This document shows, one piece after another, positions 36,517 through 46,771 of a DNA stretch of 64,000 nucleotides. Every line of letters begins with the position of its first letter. Position 1 is the stretch's first letter. Location of the stretch: assembly GCA_015956445.1 (NCBI GenBank), contig WIUZ02000003.1, forward strand, positions 992,001 through 1,056,000, read 5' to 3'. Source of the stretch: Thelephora terrestris (taxonomy: Eukaryota > Basidiomycota > Agaricomycetes > Thelephorales > Thelephoraceae). A model generated the notes under the pieces. The model had not been told where the DNA came from. It saw only the letters and a program-made list of their open reading frames with translations, and made no database searches. The position numbers and the translations under genes are program-made.

Positions 36517-37052
36517 ACACTCCGCGCAGGGTCGGTCTTGGACTTCATGATAGATGCAAAAAGTTTTACCCAAAGTCTCGGTATCAAAAGATTATCTCTG
36601 CAGTTGTGCATGGCAGGGAGCCACACAGCCATGGGGGCTGTTTAGGAGGAACTGGGAGAAAAAAGCAAAGATTCACTCTCTCTCCTTGGGTCATGGACAC
36701 CTATGTGTTGTCATGGGCAAGCACAGAGTCAGGGGGATGGCATTGATGGTCACATTTTCCCAATCTAACTGAGTCAGCGAGGGGGGGGGGGGTTTACATC
36801 AGTACCACTGCACTAAGCTTATTTTTGAGGTGACTTTTCTCTCCTTTGCTCTCACTGATCTGTCGATTATTACCATATTTGGAAGCCCAACTTTTTTATT
36901 CCCTACATTGCTTCTATAAGTTAGCACTTTTCACTTTTTTTTCTCCTTTTCTCACGAAAAGCGACCAATAAGTTACAGGTAAGTATTTTTCAACCTTTCT
37001 GATGCTACTTGATGACAAAATAGTCATTGTCATCAATAGCAGTGGCGGGCTG
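36517..37052. other. Intergenic, low complexity
   Basis: 3' flank of the tandem kinase gene. A G12 run sits at 36781-36792 and an AT-rich pyrimidine tract follows. No gene seen. Confidence 0.5.
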
Positions 37053-37423
37053 TGTTGAGCAGGTATATGTATTCTAGGCTAATACATACGTGGCGTACTC
37101 TAAGTCTTACCTAATAGGGGAGAGTTGGTGGGAGCTTGTGCTGCAAGTAGATGGGAGAGAGAGACAGAGAAGCGATCAATTGATCCTGTCTACACATGTG
37201 GGTATATATACTGTTGTGGTCACATCTATACAGTGTGACATGTCACGGTGTCCGTGTGGTGGCTTAAGGCACACTCACTTACCAATCTATCTACTGATCA
37301 ACCAGGATCAATTATATTCCTGTTCTTCAGGTCACCTTGACGGCGCGTCACCAGCATCACCACGCGTCCTTACCAACAGTGTTGGTTGACCTGATAACCG
37401 GGCACAGACCTCCCACTTCAACA
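37053..37423 (-). repeat. Copia-type 3' LTR (minus strand), 371 bp
   Basis: On the minus strand it begins TGTTGAAG and ends CTCAACA (TG...CA ends with TGTTGA/TCAACA inverted termini), carries a TATATATA box, and is preceded by a polypurine tract AAGGGGGAG typical of copia elements. The matching RNase H coding end lies at 59420-59780. The two parts were separated by the Ty3 insertion at 37462-59374. Confidence 0.75.
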
Positions 37424-37645
37424 CTCCCCCTTGCTAAGTACAGATCCTGGTTAAAACATCATGTCAGGAACATGGTATTTTTAAACTTTTTATAACACGC
37501 TCTTTCTTCGAACTCTTCTTACCAATTCTTATGTTTGAATGCTTCACATTCCTTATCCTTCACACCATTCATTCAAAACACACAAACGCGCATACATTCA
37601 CGGCAATACAGAACAACTGGCTATACTAGTGCTTATACAACGTCC

Positions 37646-39384
37646 TCAAAAGTCGACTCTATCTACGGCAGGCCTCATGGTCATCACCCTTCCATCCCGG
37701 AGATCGTAGTGCTGGCCCCTTCTCGCAAGGACCTCCCCGAACATGGCGTCACCATCTTCGGCACTCAGCTGAACGACCAGTTCAAGCCGATAGGAAGAGA
37801 TGCCTTCGAGCGGACCGATCAGCCTCCCAGATGTCACCGAACTGCGGAACACCTGGTCCCACATCTCCATCACCGGGTGACTGCTCGACAGTACTATCGA
37901 CGTAGTCGGCAAGCGACCCTCCGTCTCCCTCGTCGGACCCCTGGGTGGGATCCTGTCTTGCGAGGCGAAGCTGGTGTCGGAGTTGGATCGCGGACTCGAC
38001 CTGTCGGTAAGGACGGTGGACCCGATATCGGAATTCTCGCTCCTCACCTCGACCAGAGAGGTCACCATCCGACTCAACTGGTCGAGGGTAAGGGTTAGCC
38101 GATGGAGCCATGCGATGAGCAGGACGGCGTCGAGAGCGTTTGCATCGTTGCCCCTTAGTCACCGGACGTACCTCGGCGACCCTCGGAGCATCTTCGGCTC
38201 GGTCCACTTCCATGACCTCATCCTCGATCTTCACCAACTGATGGATCGGCTGCAAGACACAACGCCCACAGTTCTCCTTGTCAGAAGCGGCCAAGGTGGA
38301 AGCCGGACCTGGAGTCGGAACGGGAACCGCGTTCTCGATCGGAGGCGTCGCATAGGACGATGGGTTAGGAGAGGCGAGTACCACCTCGTCGGCGTACTCC
38401 AGCTCGAACGGAACATCGGCGGTCCCCTGACCAACCAATTTGGGACCCTCCTTGCAGTTGCAGGTTTTGTCCTGCAAGGACTCGACCTGTGCTGTCAACA
38501 CAGCCACCACGTTCTCGAGTTCTTCGGTCTAGGAAATGTCAGCTTCCATCATTCTAAGCAATGATGAAAGCGGCATTACCTTTTCATCCCTCCTAGCCAG
38601 CGCTCCCTTGATGTTGTTGTCCCTGACCTTCAACCCGGCGATCAACTCTTGATGGTTGGCAACCATCGCCTCCAACGCCTCGTTTGTCCCCTGCTGGAAG
38701 GCGGCCAGAGTCTCCTTCATCTGAAGACCCTCCGCCGACAGACGAAGGACGTCTGCCTTCGCCTCTTTCACCTCACGCTCCAATCGTTCAACCTAGGCAG
38801 TTTGATTAGTCGAGAGTCATACTCGAATATTCAAACGGAGAACCTACCTTGCTCTCCCCCTCCCGAACGAGCGACCACAACAACGACGTGGCAGCAGTGG
38901 CATGGCGGACGGCCCGAGGAACGGTTGCTCCGTGCTCCAATAGGTCCTGATCGTAGATTCCCCTTTGCAGGGTGTACCAGAGCTCCTTCTTGATCGGATG
39001 CTCCAACTCCCCGAACCTACCCCTCATTCGGAAGGCCACCTTCTCGGCGATGATCATACGAACCCAGAGCTCGTCGTCCCAGGTCAACCCCATCAAATGA
39101 GGCATCGTCTCCCTGAGACGTTCGGCGTCCACTTCCGTGACGACCTCCAAGATCTAGAAGCCGTTAGCTTGACATCAAACGCCAAAAGAACGTTCCTCTA
39201 CCTAGAGGAAGGCGTTAGTGCGAACACACGAAGCTCTAGGTCTCCCCCATACCTGGTCATCTGTGGTATAGGGAGTACCTGCTGCACAGGCGTAGGACTT
39301 GCGAGCGGCGGCACGACGGTCGATGCGAGAGATGGTGGAGATGCCGTTGGCGACCTTGTAGGTATGGTTGTTGGGGAAGGACAT
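37646..39384 (-). CDS. LTR-borne antisense gene, five exons, 479 aa, coiled coil
   Basis: Exons (minus): 39384-39253, 39153-38848, 38792-38580, 38528-38172, 38077-37646. Every intron is phase 0 with canonical GT-AG ends and a branch-like CTAAC or CTAAT where visible. The frame is intact. The protein has a short basic N-terminus, a helical region of about 100 residues (exon 2), a heptad-rich coiled coil across exon 3 and early exon 4 (VERLEREVKEAKADV, TEELENVVAVLTAQV), then a Pro/Ala/acidic linker and a C-terminal domain. No protein family recognised. It runs opposite to the retrotransposon inside U3 and is kept intact in all three LTRs. Candidates include a captured host gene or an antisense regulator; function unknown. 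Confidence 0.8.
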
Positions 39385-39450
39385 GTTTTGGTGAGATGAT
39401 GGGGAAGTTGCTGGTGTTGCTGATCAAGGATGGCTCCAAGAAGACGTCCT

Positions 39451-39457
39451 TCTTATA
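39451..39457 (-). promoter_or_regulatory. TATA box of the LTR antisense gene
   Basis: TATAAGA on the minus strand, 67 bp upstream of the ATG at 39384. Identical copies at 48761-48767 and 58071-58077. Confidence 0.55.
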
Positions 39458-40276
39458 GCCTAGATCGGTGATCCTTCACGTGACCTACCTCGACGAACCT
39501 CATTGGTCCGGGTCACATCAACTTCCGCCCCTGTACCATCATCGTCGGCTTACTACATCAAGCTGACACCTCGGCCCGCGGGACGGCCTTGGAAGAACTT
39601 CGCTCCGAAACGCCTAGAATGCGCGCGCACTAAAAATAGGTCTCAAGACCCTGATGACCCCTTTATGACATCATGATAACGACCAACCCTGGACCCTGGA
39701 ACACGCACGTGGGCACGGGGTATCAACATTTGGACACTGTGCTTCTAATCGGATAGTAACCCTATCTGATCTAGTTGTGCTTTGGAAGCAGAGTAGGCCC
39801 GAGCCGAGAAAGGCGGCCGAAGAATATAATCCCTGGTGCCACTTAGGAAGAACGATATTCCCAGGTGCTATGCCTAATCAAGACTGGGTCTGATCAAGCG
39901 ATTACGGTTGCAACTCCCAGGTTACTGCCTGTCCGTTGGTATCATACCACCTACCGACAACAAGGGATGTGTAGAGTTCCTTCGATCTCTAGCCAATCAC
40001 AGAAGCTCAGAGACGGTGCTCACCTGACCCTTGGGTGTGGTCTAGATCCAGGTACGAACTTTCATGACCCATGCCCCTATTTCTTTTAGGACTAGTGTTA
40101 TCTTTACCCCTATGTTTCATGCGGACATTCCTTATCTTTTATGCAATCCTTCACACGCTAGTAAGGCCCTTTGTCCTTTATCTTCCCACACGTCATATTT
40201 GTTCGCTTCCCTTACTTGCGTTCTCACACTCTTTATCTCCCTTTGTTCTGGACTTGATAAGGGTATATTAGGGTAT

Positions 40277-40307
40277 TGACGTCATGGCCACTCCCTTAGT
40301 ATAAGTA
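40277..40307 (+). promoter_or_regulatory. Ty3 LTR promoter: CRE-like palindrome plus TATA
   Basis: TGACGTCA at 40277-40284 is a perfect 8-bp ATF/CREB-type site. TATAAGTA follows at 40300-40307, about 34 bp before the predicted RNA start (40334). Same pair at +9310 and +18620. Confidence 0.6.
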
Positions 40308-40333
40308 GCAACTGTGGTTGTATCGTAGTACCT

Positions 40334-40768
40334 TAGTTTTGTTACCTCAGGAAATCCTCTGCCCTTCTCAGCCCAGTTGCAGTTAAGGCCAAGTCAGAGT
40401 TTCTTGTTTGATCCAAGACATCCCCCCATCTGCTCTCCCTCCCGCTCTGCGCGTCAACTGCGCCTCGTAACTATAGACTCTCAGCAGTCATATTAGAACA
40501 CCTCGAGCGTCCAGTCGATCAACTGGTGGAGTCATCAATCCTGTTGTAGGGATCAACCCTTGCGTGTTAAACCGAACGAAGTACGGTTTAGGTTGGGTTT
40601 CTCTTTAGGATTTCGACCTGACTTGTAGTGACCTCGGACAACCTACCGGAAGAATAGAGACGTGATCGTTCTCTCACAAGCTAGTTGGACTAGTGAGTAC
40701 TCTGCGGAGTCGGCTCAGTGAACTGGTAGTTGTTGGGGTAGAGTGGCCCTGACAGAGTAACAAAACTA
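40334..40768 (+). other. Self-priming pair: RNA 5' end and primer-binding site
   Basis: TAGTTTTGTTAC at 40334-40345 is the exact reverse complement of GTAACAAAACTA at 40757-40768, which starts 2 nt after the LTR. There is no TGG in the 50 bases after the LTR, so a tRNA 3' end cannot prime in the usual way. This matches the Tf1/sushi mechanism, in which the mRNA 5' end folds back as primer. Repeated at +9310. Confidence 0.75.
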
Positions 40769-41412
40769 CCAGCCGGTACCTTGTTCACCCACCACATCGC
40801 GAAACTATCACTGTTACTTAAAGACGGACAACCATTTTGTCTAACAGAAGCATATTTCGGCCCCCTGCCTCAGGAGAGGAATCAGATTCGTCTACAGAAG
40901 ACACCCCTCAAAGGCGTCGTACACAGCCTTCACCCTCTCAACCCTCTTTACAACGTCTCTCATCTCCAGCTGAAGCTCGAGCGTACCGTGCTACCCTCGC
41001 TTCAAACAGCTCAACTCTTTTATCTCGTTTCACCCCTCGCATCCCCTCCTTTCAATCAACTCCTACTTCTCGGTCCCCTCTTAACACCCCTGTCCCACGA
41101 CAACTCGCTCTTCTCCCCTCTTCTTCGCAACTTTCAGATCTACCTGGAGGTTTCCTTGACGACGACGAACCACTAGAGCTTAGGCCTGTTACCCCGGCCT
41201 CTTCTGATCACTCCGTCTACGAAGACGCTCTTCGAAGAGTCACTCCAGTCTCTCAACAATCTCCTCGTTCGTCTCACCATTCCTCCCCGGTATTTCCTCC
41301 CACTTCTCCAAATCTTCCTCGTTCTCCAGAACCTCCAGTTGCTTCACGACCTCCTACACCGACAGCGCCAAGCCATCTACCTTTACCACCTCTTCAGACA
41401 CCTCCACTAGTC
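40346..41412 (+). other. ATG-free leader with open Gag extension
   Basis: No ATG occurs in any plus frame between the TATA box and 41413, although about 17 would be expected by chance. From 40822 the Gag frame is open without ATG and encodes a Ser/Pro-rich stretch of about 197 codons. Either a non-AUG start adds this to Gag, or the first AUG at 41413 is used after long scanning. Repeated at +9310. Confidence 0.75.
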
Positions 41413-42867
41413 ATGGCAGTCAACAACGTTACCTTGGGCAATGACACCTACAATGTAGCAGATGCAACTGATCTGCAACGTTACTTGGTACAATCGGCAG
41501 CTTTACAAACACAGCTTCAAGCACAAAACCAAGCGTTGAACCAACAGCTTACAGCTGCACAAGCCGCACCATTAGCTACCCAAGCTAACTTCAATGCCCT
41601 CCTTACTGCTATCACTCCTCCTCAACGGATTCAGACAGTTACCAACCCTATCCTATCCACCCCTACTGCTAATGTCGACTATGAGTCGTTTCCGTTGGAA
41701 CCTGGAGTTGAAGACATTAAAGACTTTCCAATGCCTGAAGAGTTTTCTGGATCAGAAACGGACGCACAACCCTTTTTGGATCGACTTGCCGCTTACTTCA
41801 AAACGAAGCCTAAAGCAATGAGGTACACGAAGAATCGAATTCTCGTCACCCTTAACCTCCTCAGCAAGTGCAATAAAACCAAGCAATGGGCACAGAATGT
41901 TCGCAACGCTTTGGCCACCAGTACCGCTGGAAACGTCAAACCTCACTACTTCGACAATTGGGATGCTTTCACCGCACAATTCCTGAAGCTATACGGAATA
42001 CAAAACGCTCCCCAATACTTCCATCAAAGGATGATGGCCTATAAGCAAAACAAAGGTCAAAAGTGCCGAGCCTTCTACGACGTGTTCGAAGATTTCAGAC
42101 GACAAGCGGTTGATATCACCAAACCACAGGCCTTCTTCCATTTGAAGCAAAACACATTTCCAACTTTTCGCATGCAACTCCTTATGCGCGAAAGACCTCC
42201 TACCACTTACGATGAGTGGAGGGACGCGTTGATTCAAATGCAAGAACAGCTAGACTCGACTAGGGAATATGACAGGCACGAATACGGAAATAGTTTTGGG
42301 AAGAACACCCAACACCAAAACTATCAACCTTCTAATGTCAAAGGTTATGGACCTATGCAAGTCGACGCCATGCGCCAACAACCCCGAGTCATTCTACGTC
42401 GACCACAGTCCAAACCTCCTGTCAGAGCCGCACACCCTCGTTTAGCTCCTCATCCCACTGGTGGAAATCTCAAACAGTCATCTTCCTCGAAGAAACCAAA
42501 CCCCTCCAAGCCCTCTGGATCTAAACCCCCTCCTAGAAAGGTCATCTGTTACGCCTGTAATCAACCTGGCCATTATGCTAGGAATTGCACGGCTAACATT
42601 CGACAGTTGGACTCTACCCATGTTCAACAACTAGAGCACGCTCTAGAATACATCTATGGCATCCAAGGTTTTGGACAGGAAGGGAACGACGAATACGAAT
42701 TGGAAGATCCCTTGGCAGCATTCGAAGAAGCAGGAGTGTTTGACAACGAAGAAGAAGCAGAAGAAGAAGAAAATCTTATTGACTTGGAAGAAGAACCGTT
42801 TGGCTCGATCCCAGGAGCCCCGAATTATGGACCAGATATGGGACAAGAAGACCAGGAGTCTTTTTAG
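41413..42867 (+). CDS. gag: Gag (copy 1), 484 aa from first ATG
   Basis: Capsid/nucleocapsid protein of the retrotransposon. The N-terminal helical, Gln-rich region is followed by a capsid-like domain (about residues 100-290), a basic Pro/Lys/Ser linker, one CCHC zinc knuckle CYACNQPGHYARNC (42547-42588) that binds element RNA, and an acidic C-terminus. The start at 41413 is the first ATG on the expected RNA; the same frame is open upstream to 40822. The stop TAG is at 42865-42867, and Pol follows in the -1 frame. Confidence 0.85.
   Translation: MAVNNVTLGNDTYNVADATDLQRYLVQSAALQTQLQAQNQALNQQLTAAQAAPLATQANFNALLTAITPPQRIQTVTNPILSTPTANVDYESFPLEPGVEDIKDFPMPEEFSGSETDAQPFLDRLAAYFKTKPKAMRYTKNRILVTLNLLSKCNKTKQWAQNVRNALATSTAGNVKPHYFDNWDAFTAQFLKLYGIQNAPQYFHQRMMAYKQNKGQKCRAFYDVFEDFRRQAVDITKPQAFFHLKQNTFPTFRMQLLMRERPPTTYDEWRDALIQMQEQLDSTREYDRHEYGNSFGKNTQHQNYQPSNVKGYGPMQVDAMRQQPRVILRRPQSKPPVRAAHPRLAPHPTGGNLKQSSSSKKPNPSKPSGSKPPPRKVICYACNQPGHYARNCTANIRQLDSTHVQQLEHALEYIYGIQGFGQEGNDEYELEDPLAAFEEAGVFDNEEEAEEEENLIDLEEEPFGSIPGAPNYGPDMGQEDQESF
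42859..42867 (+). other. Candidate -1 frameshift site at the gag stop
   Basis: The gag frame reads TCT-TTT-TAG over a run of five T. A -1 slip of the TTT codon lets translation continue TTA-GAT-GGA..., and the pol frame is open from at least 42849 through the pol ATG at 42933. Same site at 52169-52177. Confidence 0.5.
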
Positions 42868-42932
42868 ATGGACAAACCGGACAGACAACACCGGCGAGTC
42901 TTGATTTTTCTCAGATTGCGGACGATACCCCT

Positions 42933-45900
42933 ATGCTCCCCTCTTTTCCTGAATCACATGTACTTTTAGCATCCCTTAGGCAGCGAATCGAATCTGCTTT
43001 CCCACTCTCATTGCATCCCCTCGCCGCTCTCGAAAACCAAAAAGTTGTCAACCGAACATTGTCACGACTCTCACGACTATTTCCCATGATCAAACTGCAG
43101 ATTGCAGTTTCATCTGACGAAATTTACGACATCGAAGCCCTCCTTGATTCTGGCGCAACCGCCACCTACATTTCACGATCATTTGTTCAAGATCATGCTC
43201 TCTCCACTCGAAAGCTCACTACCCCCATCTATGCCATCAATGCAGACGACACGTTCAATGCCACTACCATCACCCATCAGACGAAGCTTACCCTTAGCTT
43301 CAAAGGACACATTTCTACCGAATGGTTCCTTGTCACCGACATAGGCACCAAGACTATGATCGTTGGTATGACTTGGTTACGAACCCACAATCCGGAAATC
43401 GATTGGCGAACTGGACAAGTCTCATTCACCAGATGTCCCTCCTCATGCATCGCTCATCAATCTCTATCCAACGTTCTACCCTCTGCACTTGATTACGCTT
43501 CGGTTATCACGGAATACTCCTCCCAATTCGATATCAATCGCATCGCTCACTCTATCAATGCCAAAGAAAACGCTGCTATGCGTTGGGCCATAGACGACTT
43601 GAAGAACAAGAAAGTCCTTACCATCGAGGACATTCGAAAAGGACCACTCAAGGCGTATGCGGATGTATTCGAAGAAATGACCTATCAAGAGTTACCCCCA
43701 CACCGAAAATGGGATCACAAGATTGAGCTAGTACCCGATTGGGAATCACAGCTTTGGAAACCACACACCTATCCCCTTTCCTATGACGAACAGAAGGAAC
43801 TCGATATCTTCATCGAAGAAAACCTCGCAAATGGTCGAATCCGTCGTTCAGAGTCTCCCTTGGCATCCCCGGTCTTCTTCATTAATAAGAAGGATGGCAA
43901 GAAACGTATGGTTATCGATTACCGAAGACTCAACGACATCACCAAGAAGAACGCTTACCCCCTTCCTCGTATTGATGAGCTTATCCAGAAATGGAAAGGC
44001 TGTCTCTACTTTTCGGCCCTCGACATTCGCTCTGGGTACTACAATGTTCGAATGCGCGAAGGCGACGAATGGAAAACTGCGTTCACCACCAATCGAGGAC
44101 TCTTTGAATCCCTTGTCATGACGTTTGGACAGTGCAACGCTCCTGCCACTTTCCAGACTATGATGGATTCTATCTTCATCGTTCAGATACGACGAGGAGA
44201 TACTGGAACCTTCATCGACGATATAGGCATCGGAACCTCCTACGATCCACGGAAGCTCCTCAGCCCCGAAGAATTTCATCTCTCCGTTCTTAAAGAAATC
44301 TTCCAACTCTGCCGAGAACACAAACTATCCCTTAAACCGGAAAAGTGCGTTATAATGCAGAAAGAGATTCCTTATCTAGGACATTACATCTCGGGCAAAG
44401 GAATCCGTCCAGACCCTGTCAAACTCGCAGGAATTACCGATTGGCCAGTACCCACTACCGTTTCCGAGCTACGAGCCTACTTAGGCATCATGAGCTATTA
44501 CCGCCGTTTCATCCCTGGCTTCTCCATCATTGCACGACCTCTCAACGATCTCTTACGAAAAGACGCTTCCTGGAAATGGGAAACTCCTCAACAAGACGCC
44601 TACCAAAAGTTGAAGGACCTCCTCCTTCATGAAGCCTTTCTCCTCCATCCAGACAACGAGAAACAGTTCATTCTCGAAACAGACGCTTCAGGTTATGCCT
44701 GGGGTGCTGTTTTGTCACAACAAGATGACGAAGGAAAATGGCGACCTATTGGCTGTCTTTCTCAAGGTTTCACAGATCCGGAGACGCGTTACGACACTCA
44801 CGACCGAGAACTCCTGTCAATCATTCGCGCTTTAGAAGCCTTTCACCACTTCCTTATGGGAACCAAGTTCCCTATCACCATCCTTAACGATCACAACAAC
44901 CTTCAGTACTTCAAGACGAAGCGAAAACTGTCCAAGCGACAGGCACGTTGGTCCCAGATCCTGGCCAACTATTATTTCGAATTTCGTTATCGACCAGGCA
45001 GACAATCATCTGTCCCTGACCACCTCTCTCGTCGCGCAGATCACGTCCCAAAGGATGTACCTGACGAAGAGCAAATCCTCCTACCTCCTTCCCTCTTCAA
45101 AGACAACTTCGAAGCACAGAAGATCAATTCGGTCATCACTGAAACCCTCAATGAGCGAAACTTTGGAAAAGAAATTGCCATCGCTCAATCACAGGATCCC
45201 CTTATCCAAGGATTCAACACGATGACGGAAAGTCAACTGTCTTCCGAAATTGACGGTCTACCCAACGGTTGGGCTTTACTAGGCGAACTATGGACTTATC
45301 GTGGCAAGATCTACGTTCCATCCCTCCTACGCTCAGAAGTATTCCAGCAGTTGCATGCCTCAGGACCTGCAGCTCATCCCGGAATCAAAGGCAGTCTAGA
45401 AGTCATACAGAGAGACTTCTATTGGCCACTGATGCGGACAGAAATCAAGGAACGAGTTCAGAACTGTCACATATGCCAAACTCAGAAGAACCGTAATCAG
45501 AAACCTCACGGACTCCTCAAACCCATCGACGTTACACCAGGGTTTTGGGAAGTCGTTACCACAGATCTGATTACCGGTCTTCCTCCTTGCCAAGGATACA
45601 ATTCGGTCGTTACCTATACCGATAAACGAGGCAAGATGAAACACGTCGCCCCCACCGTTGATACCCTTGACACTAGTGGTTTTGCCAAGTTATACCTGGA
45701 GAACGTTTGGAAACGTCATGGTACCTCCAAGAAGATCATCACTGATCGAGGTCCCCAAATGTCCTCACGATCCTTCAGGGAAATTTGCAAACAACTAGGT
45801 GTGGAACTTGCTCTGTCTACTGCTTATCATCCACAGACCGATGGACAATCGGAACGAACCAACCAAGAAGTCGAACAGGCCCTTCGCACAGTCATATCCT

Positions 45901-46751
45901 ATCACCAAGACGATTGGGTTGACTGGATCCCGGTTATCGAATTCGCTCTCAACAACCGTTATCATTCTGGTCTCAAGACTACGCCTTTCTACGCGAACTA
46001 CGGTTATCACCCTCACATTGGTTCCCTTCCTCGAGTTCAATCCCCCATCGATTCAGTCGAAGACTTCGTATCTCACCTTCACGAGGTGCAGAAACAAACG
46101 GAAGAGTCTTTGACTAAAGCAGCAGAAGATATGAAGAAATTCTACGATCGTCATCGGAACAAAACCCCTGAATTCAATGTTGGAGACAAGGTCCTTCTGG
46201 ATAATTCAGACCTAGCGTTGAACCGCCCTTCCCAAAAGTTATCCGAGCGATACTCTGGTCCTTTTGAGATCATCGAGAAAATTGGCACACATGCCTATCG
46301 ACTCAAACTACCCCTATATTGGAAGAACGTTCATTCGGTCTGGAATGTTTCCAAGATATTCCCCTATCATGAAGATCCTTTTAACCCCAATCATCCTCGC
46401 CCACCCCCAGATATCATCGAAGGCGAAACCGAATGGGAAGTTGAGAAAATCCTTGATGCCAAGTTCTTACACGGTAACCTCAAATACCTCGTCAAATGGT
46501 TAGGCTGGCCGGACACCGAAAATTCTTGGGAAGATGAAGACAACCTCGAGAATTCCCCGGAACTAATTGCTGAATTCTACAAGCAGTTCCCCGGCGCACC
46601 ACGACGATTACCTGATGGCACTATGTCAGGCAAACCCGTTACCACCAGGAAGAAACGCGGCAGGAAGAGGATAGGCCTTTTAGACCATCGACCCATGACA
46701 ATTCATACCGACGTTCAAAAATGGCCTATTGGATCATTGACTAGGGACTAG
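42933..46751 (+). CDS. pol: Pol polyprotein (copy 1), 1272 aa, with chromodomain
   Basis: Domains in order: aspartic protease (active site LLDSGATATYI, Asp72); reverse transcriptase (LPRIDELI, SALDIRSGYYNV, FGQCNAPATFQ, catalytic FIDD at about 427-430); RNase H (ETDASGYAWGAVL, about 582-594); integrase with HHCC zinc motif (about 808-845) and D-D-E residues (TTDL about 878, TDRG about 939, QSERTNQE about 973); C-terminal chromodomain (WEVEKILDAK...LVKWLGW, about 1166-1220), which in related elements targets insertion to modified histones. No stop or frameshift, so it is potentially active. Expressed with Gag, probably by -1 frameshifting, or from its own ATG. Confidence 0.95.
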   Translation: MLPSFPESHVLLASLRQRIESAFPLSLHPLAALENQKVVNRTLSRLSRLFPMIKLQIAVSSDEIYDIEALLDSGATATYISRSFVQDHALSTRKLTTPIYAINADDTFNATTITHQTKLTLSFKGHISTEWFLVTDIGTKTMIVGMTWLRTHNPEIDWRTGQVSFTRCPSSCIAHQSLSNVLPSALDYASVITEYSSQFDINRIAHSINAKENAAMRWAIDDLKNKKVLTIEDIRKGPLKAYADVFEEMTYQELPPHRKWDHKIELVPDWESQLWKPHTYPLSYDEQKELDIFIEENLANGRIRRSESPLASPVFFINKKDGKKRMVIDYRRLNDITKKNAYPLPRIDELIQKWKGCLYFSALDIRSGYYNVRMREGDEWKTAFTTNRGLFESLVMTFGQCNAPATFQTMMDSIFIVQIRRGDTGTFIDDIGIGTSYDPRKLLSPEEFHLSVLKEIFQLCREHKLSLKPEKCVIMQKEIPYLGHYISGKGIRPDPVKLAGITDWPVPTTVSELRAYLGIMSYYRRFIPGFSIIARPLNDLLRKDASWKWETPQQDAYQKLKDLLLHEAFLLHPDNEKQFILETDASGYAWGAVLSQQDDEGKWRPIGCLSQGFTDPETRYDTHDRELLSIIRALEAFHHFLMGTKFPITILNDHNNLQYFKTKRKLSKRQARWSQILANYYFEFRYRPGRQSSVPDHLSRRADHVPKDVPDEEQILLPPSLFKDNFEAQKINSVITETLNERNFGKEIAIAQSQDPLIQGFNTMTESQLSSEIDGLPNGWALLGELWTYRGKIYVPSLLRSEVFQQLHASGPAAHPGIKGSLEVIQRDFYWPLMRTEIKERVQNCHICQTQKNRNQKPHGLLKPIDVTPGFWEVVTTDLITGLPPCQGYNSVVTYTDKRGKMKHVAPTVDTLDTSGFAKLYLENVWKRHGTSKKIITDRGPQMSSRSFREICKQLGVELALSTAYHPQTDGQSERTNQEVEQALRTVISYHQDDWVDWIPVIEFALNNRYHSGLKTTPFYANYGYHPHIGSLPRVQSPIDSVEDFVSHLHEVQKQTEESLTKAAEDMKKFYDRHRNKTPEFNVGDKVLLDNSDLALNRPSQKLSERYSGPFEIIEKIGTHAYRLKLPLYWKNVHSVWNVSKIFPYHEDPFNPNHPRPPPDIIEGETEWEVEKILDAKFLHGNLKYLVKWLGWPDTENSWEDEDNLENSPELIAEFYKQFPGAPRRLPDGTMSGKPVTTRKKRGRKRIGLLDHRPMTIHTDVQKWPIGSLTRD

Positions 46752-46758
46752 TCAATCC

Positions 46759-46771
46759 AGGAAGAGGATAA
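46759..46771 (+). other. Polypurine tract
   Basis: AGGAAGAGGATAA directly precedes LTR 2 and would prime plus-strand DNA synthesis. Identical tract at 56069-56081 before LTR 3. Confidence 0.75.

Larger units (their letters stand above)
37462..40754 (+). repeat. Ty3 LTR 1 (3293 bp)
   Basis: TGTCAGG to CCTGACA. Differs from LTRs 2 and 3 at two positions seen by eye (37610 A versus G, 37622 T versus C). U3 is about 2.87 kb and contains the antisense gene; R-U5 is about 420 bp if transcription starts near 40334. Confidence 0.95.

Noticed and set aside
37974-38564. 196-codon plus-strand open frame in the LTR
   Set aside because: It lies opposite exons of the antisense gene, lacks motifs and has no promoter of its own; most likely a shadow of that gene.
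37462-40754. The 3.3-kb repeat as a DNA transposon with TGTCAGG/CCTGACA termini
   Set aside because: It alternates with gag-pol regions, is preceded by a polypurine tract and followed by a self-priming site, so it is an LTR.
40723-40772. Hairpin CTGGTAGTT...AACTACCAG across the LTR end as the priming structure
   Set aside because: The 12-nt match to the RNA 5' end at 40334 explains priming better and fits the TATA distance; the local hairpin is weaker because of a bulge.
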